A stretch of 64,000 nt of DNA. Origin: Streptomyces halstedii (GTDB lineage: Bacteria; Actinomycetota; Actinomycetes; Streptomycetales; Streptomycetaceae). Shown piece after piece: positions 55,630 to 63,046 of this stretch. Location: positions 62,001 to 126,000 of the forward strand of contig JOAZ01000007.1 of assembly GCA_000720535.1 (NCBI GenBank). Direction: 5' to 3'. Every line of letters begins with the position of its first letter. The first letter of the stretch is position 1. Below the pieces are notes generated by a model. The model did no database searches. It worked only from the letters and a program-made list of their open reading frames with translations, and was not told the DNA's origin. The position numbers and the translations under genes are program-made.

Positions 55630-55705
55630 GCGCGATATCTCCAGCGTCTGAGAACGGTTGGCAGGGAGATGCGGGAGCGGGGGAGGGGCGGGTGCCGGGG
55701 GAGGG

Positions 55706-56158
55706 TCAGGCGCCGGGGGCGCCGCGGTCCCGGATGACACGGGCCAGCGCGGGCAGCGCGGTCTCCACCGCCCGGCGCTCCGGTTCGCTCAGCGCGTCGA
55801 TCAGCCGGCCCAGTTCCTCGGCCCGCTCCGCGTGGCGCCGCCGCAGGACCGCCCGGCCGTGGGCGGTGATCTCCACCAGGACACCCCGGCCGTCCCGCGC
55901 GTCGGCGACGCGGCGGGCCGTGCCGTCCCGTTCCATGCGGTTGACCAGCTGCGTCATGTTCGGCTGGGACACGCCCTCGTCGCGGGCGAGATCGGTGAGC
56001 CGCTGCGGACCCTCACGGCCCAGCCGCCCGAGCGCCGAGGCGGTCGCGAGGCTGAGCCCTCCGGCCAGGGAGCTCCGGCGGACGTGGCGGACGAGGTCCT
56101 CGACCGCCACGACCAGGTCGTCGCCCGGTTCCGGATCCTCCGTGACCCACTCATGCAT
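55706..56158 (-). CDS. MarR-family transcriptional regulator
   Basis: 150-residue MarR regulator. The winged HTH includes SLATASALGRLGREGPQRLTDLARDEGVSQPNMTQLVNRMERDG and the wing RVADARDGRGVLVEIT (about 70-105 region). It is likely a ligand-controlled repressor of the downstream MFS-USP gene, same strand, 76 nt apart. Two Met starts exist: ATG 56158 (MHEWVTEDPEP) is used because the perfect inverted repeat 56153-56173 would otherwise lie inside the coding region; ATG 56173 would add five residues. No ribosome site is evident for either, so the mRNA may be leaderless. Confidence 0.87.
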   Translation of the reverse strand: MHEWVTEDPEPGDDLVVAVEDLVRHVRRSSLAGGLSLATASALGRLGREGPQRLTDLARDEGVSQPNMTQLVNRMERDGTARRVADARDGRGVLVEITAHGRAVLRRRHAERAEELGRLIDALSEPERRAVETALPALARVIRDRGAPGA

Positions 56159-56173
56159 AGGGGCATTATGCAT
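56153..56173. promoter_or_regulatory. Inverted repeat at the MarR start, candidate operator
   Basis: ATGCATA-N7-TATGCAT, perfect 7-bp arms at 14-bp centre spacing, overlapping the MarR start codons. AT-rich against the GC-rich surroundings, typical for autoregulated MarR genes. Confidence 0.65.
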
Positions 56174-56412
56174 CTAGGTGTAGCGTGCAGCAAGGTAGCG
56201 CTCGGTAAGGGGGAGGGTCGGTTTCCGTGCCGCTCGCGGGCCGTGCGCCGGAGCGCGCCCAGCGGCCCGGACGCGCCGGGCCGCCTCGGGGGAGCGGGCG
56301 CCGCGCGGGCGGACCGGGACTGAGGGGCATCCGCGGCCCTCCGGGGAAACCGGGCCGGTCGGGACGCCGTGCCTTTCCGGCCACGTGCCACGTCGGCCGG
56401 CCGGGCCGGCCG

Positions 56413-57312
56413 TCACCCGGTGCTCGTACGGCCCTCGCCGGAGGCGGTCGCCACCGCGTCCACCGCCGCCTTCGCCACCGACTCCACCAGGGCGATGCCC
56501 TCCTCCCACGTCGCGTGGCCCCGGGACACCACCGCCACCAGGTAGGAGCGCCCGCCGCTCGTCACCCGTCCGATGCTGTTGACGTCCCACAGCCCCGTCG
56601 TCGTACGTCGCAGCCAGCCGTTCTTCAGCGCCCACGCGGTGCCCGCCGCCGAGACGCCCCACTGCTGGTCCGCCTCCACCCGCCCCATCAGCTCCGCGAG
56701 ATACGACCGGGAGGCGGCGGTCAGCGCCGAGTCCGTGCCGAACACCGCCTCCAGCAACCGCACCTGATCCGCCGCGGTCGTCTGCGTCAGTCCCCACGCG
56801 TGCACGGCGTCCGTCTCCCTCAGCCCCAGCCGCTCGTTCGCCGTGTCCAGGCCCTCCGCCCCGCCGACCGCCGTCAGCAGTTCCGTGGCCGAGGTGTTGT
56901 CGCTGCGGCGGATCATGGCGTCCGCGTACGCCAATTCGGCGTCGTCCAGCTGCCGTCCCTCGTCCTGGGCCCGGAGCAGCAGGGCCGCCAGGATGTCCAC
57001 CTTGACGATGCTCGCCGTGTCGTACCTCCCGTCGCCGTACACCGCGTCCGCCCCGCCGTCCATGGCCCGGACCGCCACCGACACGTCGGCGTCCCCGGCC
57101 GGAGGTGCCACGGCGGCGGCCAGTTCGGCGTCGAGATCCACCTCGGGCTCCTCACTCGCTCCCGGGGCGGACGATACGGCCGCCCCGGCGGCGGGCGCCG
57201 CCTCCGACGCGCGGTCCACCAGGTACGCGCCGCCCGCCGTGGAGCCGGCCAGCAGGACGACGGCCGTCACCGCGAGGGAGAGCCGGGATCTGCGCGTGCT
57301 GTGGCGGGGCAT
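56413..57312 (-). CDS. Secreted class A beta-lactamase-like serine hydrolase
   Basis: 299 residues. The N-terminal signal-anchor (about 8-32, RLSLAVTAVVLLAGSTAGGAYL) lacks a lipobox; then comes a low-complexity linker. The penicillin-binding fold has the catalytic Ser in TASIVKVD (Ser101-xx-Lys104), SDN (137-139) and, in place of KTG, KNG in WALKNGWLRRTTTG (about 229). The altered third motif and missing Glu166-type loop argue against a true beta-lactamase; a DD-peptidase-like or inactive role is likely. GTG/ATG 57312 start. Between it and the MarR gene about 240 bp show nothing but a GGCCGGCC-rich hairpin close to its stop. Confidence 0.82.
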   Translation of the reverse strand: MPRHSTRRSRLSLAVTAVVLLAGSTAGGAYLVDRASEAAPAAGAAVSSAPGASEEPEVDLDAELAAAVAPPAGDADVSVAVRAMDGGADAVYGDGRYDTASIVKVDILAALLLRAQDEGRQLDDAELAYADAMIRRSDNTSATELLTAVGGAEGLDTANERLGLRETDAVHAWGLTQTTAADQVRLLEAVFGTDSALTAASRSYLAELMGRVEADQQWGVSAAGTAWALKNGWLRRTTTGLWDVNSIGRVTSGGRSYLVAVVSRGHATWEEGIALVESVAKAAVDAVATASGEGRTSTG

Positions 57313-57398
57313 GGCCGGGACGCTACGAACCGGACCTGGCAGTGCCCTGTGCCCGACCTGTCGCCCGGCTGGGAAAACGGACCCACTAGGCTCGGCAC

Positions 57399-58160
57399 GT
57401 GGAGCTCAAGAACATCCCGGACCCCGGTTACTCCGACGACGACGGCTCGGCCGCACCCGAGCTGACGGCCGCGCTGGCCGCCTGGGACCAGGACCGGACA
57501 GCCGTCGGCCCCGTCCTGGCGGCGCTCCGCGGCGCCCGGCTGCTCGTCCCTGTCGTCGCCGTCCTCGGCGAGGTCGAGGAGGGGGACGGGGAGGCGCACG
57601 ACGCCCCCGGGAAGCGCGGCGCCGGGCTGCGCCGCGAGAAGACCAGTGACATGGCCGTGCCGACGCTCCAGGCCGGTGACCGGCGCGCGCTGCCCGCCTT
57701 CACCTCCACCGACGCGCTGGCCCTCTGGGACCCGCGGGCGCGGCCCGTCGCCGTCCCCCTGCACCAGGCGCTCCAGGCCGCCGCGCACGAGAAGGCCGAC
57801 ACCGTGGTGCTGGACCTCGCGGGGCCCGTGGCCTTCGAGCTGACCGGCCCTACGCTGCTGGCCCTGGCCGAGAACCGCACCAGCACCGCCCCGCTGGACG
57901 ATCCGCGGGTGGTCGCCGCCGTACGGGAGATCGCCGCCGCCGAACCGGCCGTGCTCCGTGCCCACCTGGGCCCCGGGCAGGCCGACGGCACCCTCGCCCT
58001 GGTCCTCGCCCCGGACGCCGTGGTCGCCGAGGCCGCCCGCCGGGTCGCCGACGCCCTGGCGGCCAGCGAGGTCCTGCGTGCCCGGCTGGTGCGCGGCATC
58101 GACCTGGCGCTGCTGCCGGCCGGGACCTCGGCGCCCGGCGAACCGCTCTTCAGCCGCTGA
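57399..58160 (+). CDS. SseB-family protein
   Basis: 253-residue cytoplasmic protein with an SseB-like domain (about 30-125: GPVLAALRGARLLVPVVAVLGEVEE and MAVPTLQAGDRRALPAFTSTDALALWDP) and a second conserved stretch AHLGPGQADGTLALVLAPDA. Function not established in actinobacteria. The GTG start at 57399 lies 6 nt after TAGGCT (57387-57392), a likely -10, so the mRNA is leaderless. Divergent from the beta-lactamase-like gene, with a hairpin terminator following. Single gene, conserved near infC in Streptomyces as I recall. Confidence 0.85.
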   Translation: MELKNIPDPGYSDDDGSAAPELTAALAAWDQDRTAVGPVLAALRGARLLVPVVAVLGEVEEGDGEAHDAPGKRGAGLRREKTSDMAVPTLQAGDRRALPAFTSTDALALWDPRARPVAVPLHQALQAAAHEKADTVVLDLAGPVAFELTGPTLLALAENRTSTAPLDDPRVVAAVREIAAAEPAVLRAHLGPGQADGTLALVLAPDAVVAEAARRVADALAASEVLRARLVRGIDLALLPAGTSAPGEPLFSR

Positions 58161-58232
58161 CACCACCGGACGGAGCCGACCGCCGCCCCGGGGACGAAGG
58201 GACGGAGCCGCCCGGTCCCCGGGGACGAAGAG

Positions 58233-58264
58233 GAGCCCGCCACCCGGGAGCGGGCGGCGGGCTC
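58233..58264 (+). terminator. Terminator after the SseB-like gene
   Basis: 9-bp stem GAGCCCGCC/GGCGGGCTC with an inner CCCG/CGGG element, 72 nt after the stop. Confidence 0.75.
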
Positions 58265-58287
58265 GAAGACCGGAGCGGACGGCCCTG

Positions 58288-58359
58288 GGGCGTGTTTCGA
58301 AAGTAGCGCCGTCCGCCCGGAGGGCGTCGCGGGCCAGGCGGGACTTTCGAAACACGCCC
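58288..58359. mobile_element. 72-bp MITE-like element with 17-bp perfect terminal inverted repeats
   Basis: GGGCGTGTTTCGAAAGT (58288-58304) and its exact complement (58343-58359) flank a 38-bp core with an internal CGCCC/GGGCG hairpin. The AT-containing TTTCGAAA ends are unlike the surroundings. It lies precisely at the stop codon of the DUF1844 gene, the outermost C serving as the first base of that CTA (TAG). No target duplication is clear; it may be a miniature transposable element or a repeated bidirectional terminator. Confidence 0.6.
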
Positions 58360-58724
58360 TAGCCGTAGACGGGGCCGGTGTACTTCTCGCCGGGTCCCTG
58401 GCCGGGCTCGTCCGGTACGAGCGAGGCCTCCCGGAAGGCCAGCTGGAGCGACTTCAGGCCGTCCCGCAGCGGAGAGGCGTGGAAGGTGCTGATCTCGGTG
58501 GCGCTCGCGTCCAGCAGCCCGGCCAGCGCCTGCACGAGCTTGCGGGCCTCGTCGAGGTCCTTGTGCTGCTCGCCCTCCTCGGTCAGGCCGAGCTTCACCG
58601 CGGCCGCGCTCATGAGATTGACCGCGACCGTCACGATCACCTCGACCGCGGGGACCTCCGCGATGTCGCGGGCCATGTCGTCGAAGCCGGGGTTGTCGCT
58701 GCTGGGGGTGGTCGCGTCACTCAT
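58359..58724 (-). CDS. DUF1844 domain-containing protein
   Basis: 121-residue small cytoplasmic DUF1844 protein. The conserved central part reads VIVTVAVNLMSAAAVKLGLTEEGEQHKDLDEARKLVQALAGLL (about 30-72), predicted helical. In many genomes this family sits next to infC, as here. Its function is not known. ATG 58724 is followed by an acidic, Asn/Ser-rich N-terminus; longer frames are Pro/Arg rich. The 3' end coincides with the MITE-like repeat. Its promoter region contains a 36-nt perfect palindrome. Confidence 0.85.
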   Translation of the reverse strand: MSDATTPSSDNPGFDDMARDIAEVPAVEVIVTVAVNLMSAAAVKLGLTEEGEQHKDLDEARKLVQALAGLLDASATEISTFHASPLRDGLKSLQLAFREASLVPDEPGQGPGEKYTGPVYG

Positions 58725-58745
58725 GCCCCACACGATAAGGCCAGG

Positions 58746-58781
58746 CCGGACGCCTCCCTCCCGCGGGAGGGAGGCGTCCGG
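58746..58781. promoter_or_regulatory. 36-nt perfect palindrome between divergent DUF1844 and infC transcripts
   Basis: 18-bp arms starting CCGGACGCCTCCCTCCCG with no loop, 21 nt upstream of the DUF1844 start. Could be a terminator hairpin for an unseen transcript or an operator; unexplained. Confidence 0.55.
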
Positions 58782-58932
58782 CGGCGGTGGGCGGGGGATT
58801 AGCGCACGCGCGGGCGGCCTGCTAACCTTGTGTAACGACCGGCCGGACACCTGTGTGCCCGGCCCACAAGTGGAGGCTCCGATCTCCCACCTGACCGTCC
58901 CCCGGGACGGCGGGTCACCGGTCAGGCGGTAG

Positions 58933-58955
58933 CCATCGTTCCGTACGGACGATGG
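58933..58955 (+). promoter_or_regulatory. Hairpin in the infC leader
   Basis: CCATCGT/ACGATGG arms around TCCGTACGG; the first of at least two hairpins in the 320-nt leader before infC. Confidence 0.5.
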
Positions 58956-58991
58956 AGCCGCCCGATGCGCCCCGCGGTTGCACGCGGCGGT

Positions 58992-59040
58992 GCTCCGGTA
59001 TCACCAGGAGCCCCGCATGTGTCCCGTCCGGGGCATTTTT
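58992..59040 (+). promoter_or_regulatory. Attenuator-like terminator and competing antiterminator in the infC leader
   Basis: Terminator: GCCCCG (59010-59015), 13-nt loop, CGGGGC (59029-59034), then ATTTTT (59035-59040). A competing stem GCTCC (58992-58996)/GGAGC (59007-59011) shares the left arm of the terminator. It ends 85 nt before infC, so it is a premature terminator inside the leader. Confidence 0.65.
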
Positions 59041-59124
59041 CGTCCCCCGGCTCGGTTGGTCTCACCAAACAGACGTTACGCGGCTGTCCGCCAGGCGGTC
59101 GCGTGGTGCTACCGAGGAGGATCC

Positions 59125-59787
59125 ATCAGCGCCGAGCCCCGCATCAACGACCGGATTCGCGTTCCCGAGGTGCGACTTGTCGGTCCCAGCGGCGAGCAGG
59201 TCGGAATCGTTCCGCTTGCCAAGGCCCTTGAGCTCGCACAGGAGTACGACCTCGACCTGGTCGAGGTGGCGGCGTCCGCCCGCCCGCCCGTGTGCAAGCT
59301 CATGGATTACGGGAAGTTCAAGTACGAGTCGGCCATGAAGGCCCGTGAGGCGCGTAAGAACCAGGCGCACACGGTCATCAAGGAAATGAAGCTCCGGCCG
59401 AAGATCGACCCGCACGACTACGACACCAAGAAGGGTCACGTCGTCCGGTTCCTCAAGCAGGGGGACAAGGTCAAGATCACGATCATGTTCCGCGGCCGTG
59501 AGCAGTCCCGCCCCGAGCTGGGCTTCCGACTGCTCCAGCGTCTCGCTTCGGACGTCGAGGACCTCGGCTTCATCGAGTCCAACCCGAAGCAGGACGGCCG
59601 GAACATGATCATGGTTCTGGGCCCGCACAAGAAGAAGACCGAAGCCATGGCCGAGGCCCGCGAGGCCCAGGCCGCCCGCAAGGCAGGCCGCCAGGGGTCC
59701 ACCTCTGACGGCGAGTCCGAGGGCGAATCCGCTGAGGCTCCCGCCGCAGCGGCCGAGGCTCCGGGCGAGACACCTTCCGAGGCGTGA
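59125..59787 (+). CDS. infC: Translation initiation factor IF-3
   Basis: 220-residue IF-3, which binds the 30S subunit, blocks premature 50S joining and monitors start-codon choice. The N-terminal domain begins [20 protein letters not shown], with the linker at [19 protein letters not shown]; the C-terminal domain carries [14 protein letters not shown] [23 protein letters not shown] and [13 protein letters not shown] 40-residue acidic, Ala-rich C-terminal tail extends the usual ~180 residues. The start is assigned to ATC at 59125, directly after GAGGAGG (59114-59120); no ATG, GTG or TTG fits the family N-terminus. Non-canonical start and attenuator suggest autoregulation, as in other bacteria. 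Confidence 0.92.
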   Translation: MSAEPRINDRIRVPEVRLVGPSGEQVGIVPLAKALELAQEYDLDLVEVAASARPPVCKLMDYGKFKYESAMKAREARKNQAHTVIKEMKLRPKIDPHDYDTKKGHVVRFLKQGDKVKITIMFRGREQSRPELGFRLLQRLASDVEDLGFIESNPKQDGRNMIMVLGPHKKKTEAMAEAREAQAARKAGRQGSTSDGESEGESAEAPAAAAEAPGETPSEA

Positions 59788-59792
59788 CCTCT

Positions 59793-59815
59793 GGGGGCGC
59801 CATCCAGGCGCCCCC
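59793..59815 (+). terminator. Intercistronic hairpin between infC and rpmI
   Basis: 9-bp stem GGGGGCGCC/GGCGCCCCC, loop ATCCA, 5 nt after the infC stop. Within the operon, so possibly a processing or partial termination site. Confidence 0.65.
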
Positions 59816-59906
59816 GGGTCCCTCGGAACCACCCAACGATCTGACGTCCCTGCCGTCCGGTGCCCGGCACCGTGAGGGGCGCCACTGACGAGGAGATAAC
59901 GGCGCG

Positions 59907-60101
59907 ATGCCGAAGAACAAGACGCACAGCGGTGCCAGCAAGCGCTTCAAGATCACCGGCTCCGGCAAGGTGCTGCGCGAGAAGGCCGGCAAGCGCCACC
60001 TGCTCGAGCACAAGTCGTCCAAGAAGACCCGCTCGCTGACCGGCACGACCGTCGTGGCTCCGGCCGACGCCAAGAAGATCAAGAAGCTTCTCGGCAAGTG
60101 A
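59907..60101 (+). CDS. rpmI: 50S ribosomal protein L35
   Basis: 64-residue basic ribosomal protein, complete. Characteristic sequence is [20 protein letters not shown] with the conserved [20 protein letters not shown] and the C-terminal [17 protein letters not shown] precedes the ATG by about 7 nt. Position between infC and rplT is universal. Hairpins lie on both sides of the gene, so its expression relative to infC may be tuned at the mRNA level. Confidence 0.97.
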   Translation: MPKNKTHSGASKRFKITGSGKVLREKAGKRHLLEHKSSKKTRSLTGTTVVAPADAKKIKKLLGK

Positions 60102-60134
60102 GGACGCGCCCTCCGGCCGAGCCGGAGGCGTCCT
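60101..60134 (+). terminator. Intercistronic hairpin between rpmI and rplT
   Basis: AGGACGC-N3-CTCCGGC, loop CGA, GCCGGAG-GCGTCCT: a two-part stem interrupted by a 3-nt bulge, starting on the last base of the rpmI stop. Confidence 0.6.
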
Positions 60135-60208
60135 CCCCACCCGACCGGGACCCCATTCGTTTCCGGGCCGTGTGAGTCGAACCACGGCCCCGCTGCAAGG
60201 AGTTAAAA

Positions 60209-60592
60209 GTGGCACGCGTCAAGCGGGCAGTAAACGCACACAAGAAGCGCCGGGCGATCCTTGAGGCCGCCAGCGGTTACCGCGGCCAGCGTTCGCGCCT
60301 GTACCGCAAGGCCAAGGAGCAGGTCACCCACTCCCTGGTCTACAACTACAACGACCGCAAGAAGCGCAAGGGCGACTTCCGTCAGCTCTGGATCCAGCGC
60401 ATCAACGCCGCTGCCCGCCAGAACGGCATGACGTACAACCGCCTCATCCAGGGTCTCAAGGCCGCCAACATCGAGGTGGACCGTAAGATGCTGGCCGAGC
60501 TCGCGGTCAACGACGCCAACGCGTTCGCCGCGCTCGTCGAGGTCGCCCAGAAGGCCCTCCCGAGCGACGTCAACGCCCCGAAGGCCGCCTGA
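60209..60592 (+). CDS. rplT: 50S ribosomal protein L20
   Basis: 127-residue L20, an early-assembly 23S rRNA-binding protein that in several bacteria also represses its own operon by binding the leader mRNA. The sequence [39 protein letters not shown] is the invariant N-terminal helix; RNRF-like [24 protein letters not shown] follows. GTG 60209, preceded by AAGGAG. The L20 target, if conserved here, would be the infC leader or the intercistronic hairpins; I cannot verify it from sequence. Confidence 0.97.
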   Translation: MARVKRAVNAHKKRRAILEAASGYRGQRSRLYRKAKEQVTHSLVYNYNDRKKRKGDFRQLWIQRINAAARQNGMTYNRLIQGLKAANIEVDRKMLAELAVNDANAFAALVEVAQKALPSDVNAPKAA

Positions 60593-60619
60593 TCCAGGCC
60601 GCTCTTCCAGCGTTCCGAG

Positions 60620-60654
60620 CCGGACCCGCAGACGCGAGCCGTCTGCGGGTCCGG
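60620..60654 (+). terminator. Terminator of the infC-rpmI-rplT operon
   Basis: Perfect 15-bp stem (CCGGACCCGCAGACG, loop CGAGC), 28 nt after the rplT stop. Confidence 0.9.
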
Positions 60655-60712
60655 TGCGTCGGACGGCATGCGCGTCACAGGCCACGCGCACGGCCGCCGT
60701 ACGGAGAGGCGC

Positions 60713-60768
60713 GCGTACGGGGAGAGACGTACGCGGAGAGACGTACGCAGAGAAACGTACGCAGAGAA
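60713..60768 (+). repeat. 14-bp tandem repeat upstream of the methyltransferase gene
   Basis: Four 14-bp units (60713, 60727, 60741, 60755) with consensus ACGTACGCAGAGAA, continued by a degenerate copy to about 60786. Each unit contains the GTAC palindrome; lies 15-88 nt before the start codon. Confidence 0.9.
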
Positions 60769-60800
60769 GCAGAGTTACGCAGAGAGGCTCGCCGCCGACC

Positions 60801-61640
60801 ATGGGCACCCCCGAACTGATCTCCGCCCGATCGCCGCGCGTCGCCGCCGCGCGGCGGCTGGCCAGGCGCAACCTCCGCGGCAAGGAGCGCAGGTTCATCG
60901 CCGAGGGGCCGCAGGCCGTGCGGGAGGCCGCCACCCACCGGGGCGGCGACGGCGAGCCCACCCTGACCGAGCTGTTCGCCACCGTCGACGCGGCCGACCG
61001 CCACGCCGACATCGTCCGCGCCGCGCACGCCGCCGGTGCCCGGGTCCACCTCGCCGACCCCGACGTACTCGCGGACGTCTCGCAGACCGTCACCCCGCAG
61101 GGGCTCATCGGCGTCTGCCGCTTCCTGGACTCGCCCTTCGAGGACGTCCTCGCCGCGAAACCCACCCTGGTCGCCGTACTCGCCCACGTCCGCGACCCCG
61201 GCAACGCCGGCACCGTGCTGCGCTGCGCCGACGCGGCCGGCGCGGACGCCGTCGTGCTCACGGACGGCTCCGTGGACCTGTACAACCCCAAGTCCGTGCG
61301 CGCCTCGGCCGGTTCGCTCTTCCACCTGCCGGTCACGGTCGGCGTACCCGTCGAGCAGGCCGTGCGCGGGCTCCGGGGCGCCGGGGTGCGCATCCTCGCG
61401 GCGGACGGCGCGGGCTCCGACGACCTCGACGACGAACTCGACGCGGGCACCATGGGCGGCCCCACCGCCTGGGTCTTCGGCAACGAGGCGTGGGGCCTGC
61501 CCGAGGAGACCCGGGCGCTGGCCGACGCGGTGGTCCGCGTCCCCATCCACGGCAGGGCCGAGAGCCTCAATCTCGCCACCGCCGCCGCCGTCTGCCTCTA
61601 CGCCTCGGCACGCGCCCAGCGCCCCCGCCGCACCGCCTGA
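60801..61640 (+). CDS. SpoU-family rRNA/tRNA 2'-O-methyltransferase (TrmH/TsnR type)
   Basis: 279-residue SPOUT methyltransferase. The N-terminal RNA-binding region is RVAAARRLARRNLRGKERRFIAEGPQAVREA (L30e-like), and the knotted catalytic domain has motif 1 LAHVRDPGNAGTVLRCADAAGADAVVL (about 131-157), motif 2 PTAWVFGNEAWGLPEE (about 225-240) and motif 3 VPIHGRAESLNLATAAAVCLY (about 250-270). It should methylate a ribose in rRNA or tRNA using SAM; relatives include the thiostrepton-resistance enzyme, but the specific target is not visible. It is separated from rplT by a terminator and preceded by 14-bp repeats. Confidence 0.9.
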   Translation: MGTPELISARSPRVAAARRLARRNLRGKERRFIAEGPQAVREAATHRGGDGEPTLTELFATVDAADRHADIVRAAHAAGARVHLADPDVLADVSQTVTPQGLIGVCRFLDSPFEDVLAAKPTLVAVLAHVRDPGNAGTVLRCADAAGADAVVLTDGSVDLYNPKSVRASAGSLFHLPVTVGVPVEQAVRGLRGAGVRILAADGAGSDDLDDELDAGTMGGPTAWVFGNEAWGLPEETRALADAVVRVPIHGRAESLNLATAAAVCLYASARAQRPRRTA

Positions 61641-61785
61641 GCCGCCCGCGGAGCGCACGGCGGCCGATCGATACCGGCCACACCCGCCAGTGCGCCGCCG
61701 CAGGGTGTCGCTCGCCGTCCGGCGCCTAGTAGGGTGACGAACTCGGGGGCCCACTGCACCGGTTCGAGAGGTGGGGTACGGGAAT

Positions 61786-62934
61786 ATGGCTGTCGGCATG
61801 AGCAGGCCGCGTCAGACACACACGGCAGCCGTGCGCGCCATCGACGACCTGGACGGCACGGGCGACGCCACCGGTGACCCGGTCGGCGCCATCGACCCGG
61901 ACCACCTCCCCGACGGGCTCGTCGTCGCCGACGAGACGGGCCGGATCGTCTGCTTCAACTCCGCCGCCACCCGGATCACCGCCATCCCCCGGGCCGCCGC
62001 CCTCGGCCGCCCGCTGGAGCACGCGCTGCCCCTGGAAGACCTCAAGGGCCGCCGCTGGTGGACCCTGACCGACCCGTACGGCGGACTCGTCACCCGGGTC
62101 GGACAGCCCGAGCGCGGCCTGCTCCTGCCGGGCGGCCGTGAGGTGCTGGTCTCCGCCCGGTACGTACGCGACACCCCGAAGGGCCCGGTGCGCCGGGTCG
62201 TCGTCTCGCTGCGCGGCACCGAGGCCCGCCGGCGCTCCGAGCGCAGCGACGCCGAGCTGATCGCCACGGTCGCCCACGAACTGCGCTCCCCGCTGACCTC
62301 CGTCAAGGGGTTCACCGCGACACTGCTGGCCAAATGGGAGCGCTTCACCGACGACCAGAAGCGGCTGATGCTGGAGACCGTCGACGCCGACGCCAACCGG
62401 GTCACCCGCCTCATCGCGGAACTGCTCGACATCTCCCGTATCGACTCCGGCCGGCTGGAGCTGCGCCGTCAGCCCGTGGACCTCTCCGCCGCCGTCGAGC
62501 GCCACGTCCAGGCCCTCACCGCGGCCGGGCAGGCGCCCGACCGGTTCCTCGTACGCACCCGGCAGCCGCTGCCCGATCTCTGGGCGGACCCGGACAAGGT
62601 GGACCAGGTCCTGGGCAACCTCCTGGAAAACGCGGTGCGCCACGGCGAGGGAACCGTCACCATCGACATCGCACCCGCACCCGGCGGGAGCGGCGAGGGT
62701 GGAACGGCGGTCACCGTGAGCGACGAGGGTCCCGGCATCCCCGAGGAATCGATGGGCCGCGTCTTCACCCGCTTCTGGCGGGGCAGCAAGCGCGGCGGGA
62801 CCGGCCTCGGCCTGTACATCGTCAAGGGCATCGTCGAGGCGCACGGCGGCGGTATCACCGTCGGCCGGGGGCCCGGCGGCGGCGCCGAATTCCGATTTGT
62901 CCTGCCCGTGAGCACGCCGGCCTACCTGAGCTGA
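61786..62934 (+). CDS. Soluble PAS-type sensor histidine kinase
   Basis: 382 residues, no transmembrane segment. A PAS-like domain (about 38-100) has PDGLVVADETGRIVCFNSAATRIT; the dimerisation and phosphorylation region has His164 in ATVAHELRSPLTSVKGFTA; the kinase domain has N-box NLLENAVRHGEG (about 281-292), G1 SDEGPGIPEES, F-box FTRFWRG and G2 GGTGLGLYIVKGIVEAHGG. No response regulator gene is adjacent, so it is an orphan sensor of an internal signal. ATG 61786 is used; GTG 61771 and ATG 61801 are near alternatives. It is located between the methyltransferase and pheS. Confidence 0.9.
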   Translation: MAVGMSRPRQTHTAAVRAIDDLDGTGDATGDPVGAIDPDHLPDGLVVADETGRIVCFNSAATRITAIPRAAALGRPLEHALPLEDLKGRRWWTLTDPYGGLVTRVGQPERGLLLPGGREVLVSARYVRDTPKGPVRRVVVSLRGTEARRRSERSDAELIATVAHELRSPLTSVKGFTATLLAKWERFTDDQKRLMLETVDADANRVTRLIAELLDISRIDSGRLELRRQPVDLSAAVERHVQALTAAGQAPDRFLVRTRQPLPDLWADPDKVDQVLGNLLENAVRHGEGTVTIDIAPAPGGSGEGGTAVTVSDEGPGIPEESMGRVFTRFWRGSKRGGTGLGLYIVKGIVEAHGGGITVGRGPGGGAEFRFVLPVSTPAYLS

Positions 62935-63046
62935 GCGGCCACGGGCCTCCTCGCCCCCCGGCGGCCCGTAGACTGGATTTTTGGCACCTTTGCGTCCTCA
63001 GTCGTCCAGCCAGGTCGCCACCAGCCAATCGGAAGCACGGGAAGAG

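Noticed and set aside
56413..57312. The serine hydrolase as a true beta-lactamase resistance gene
   Set aside because: KNG replaces KTG and no Glu166-type omega-loop is apparent, so resistance cannot be claimed.
62935..63046. A Phe leader peptide or T-box before pheS
   Set aside because: No Phe-rich short frame, no T-box-like AGGGTGG motif and no terminator is visible in the 112-bp gap.
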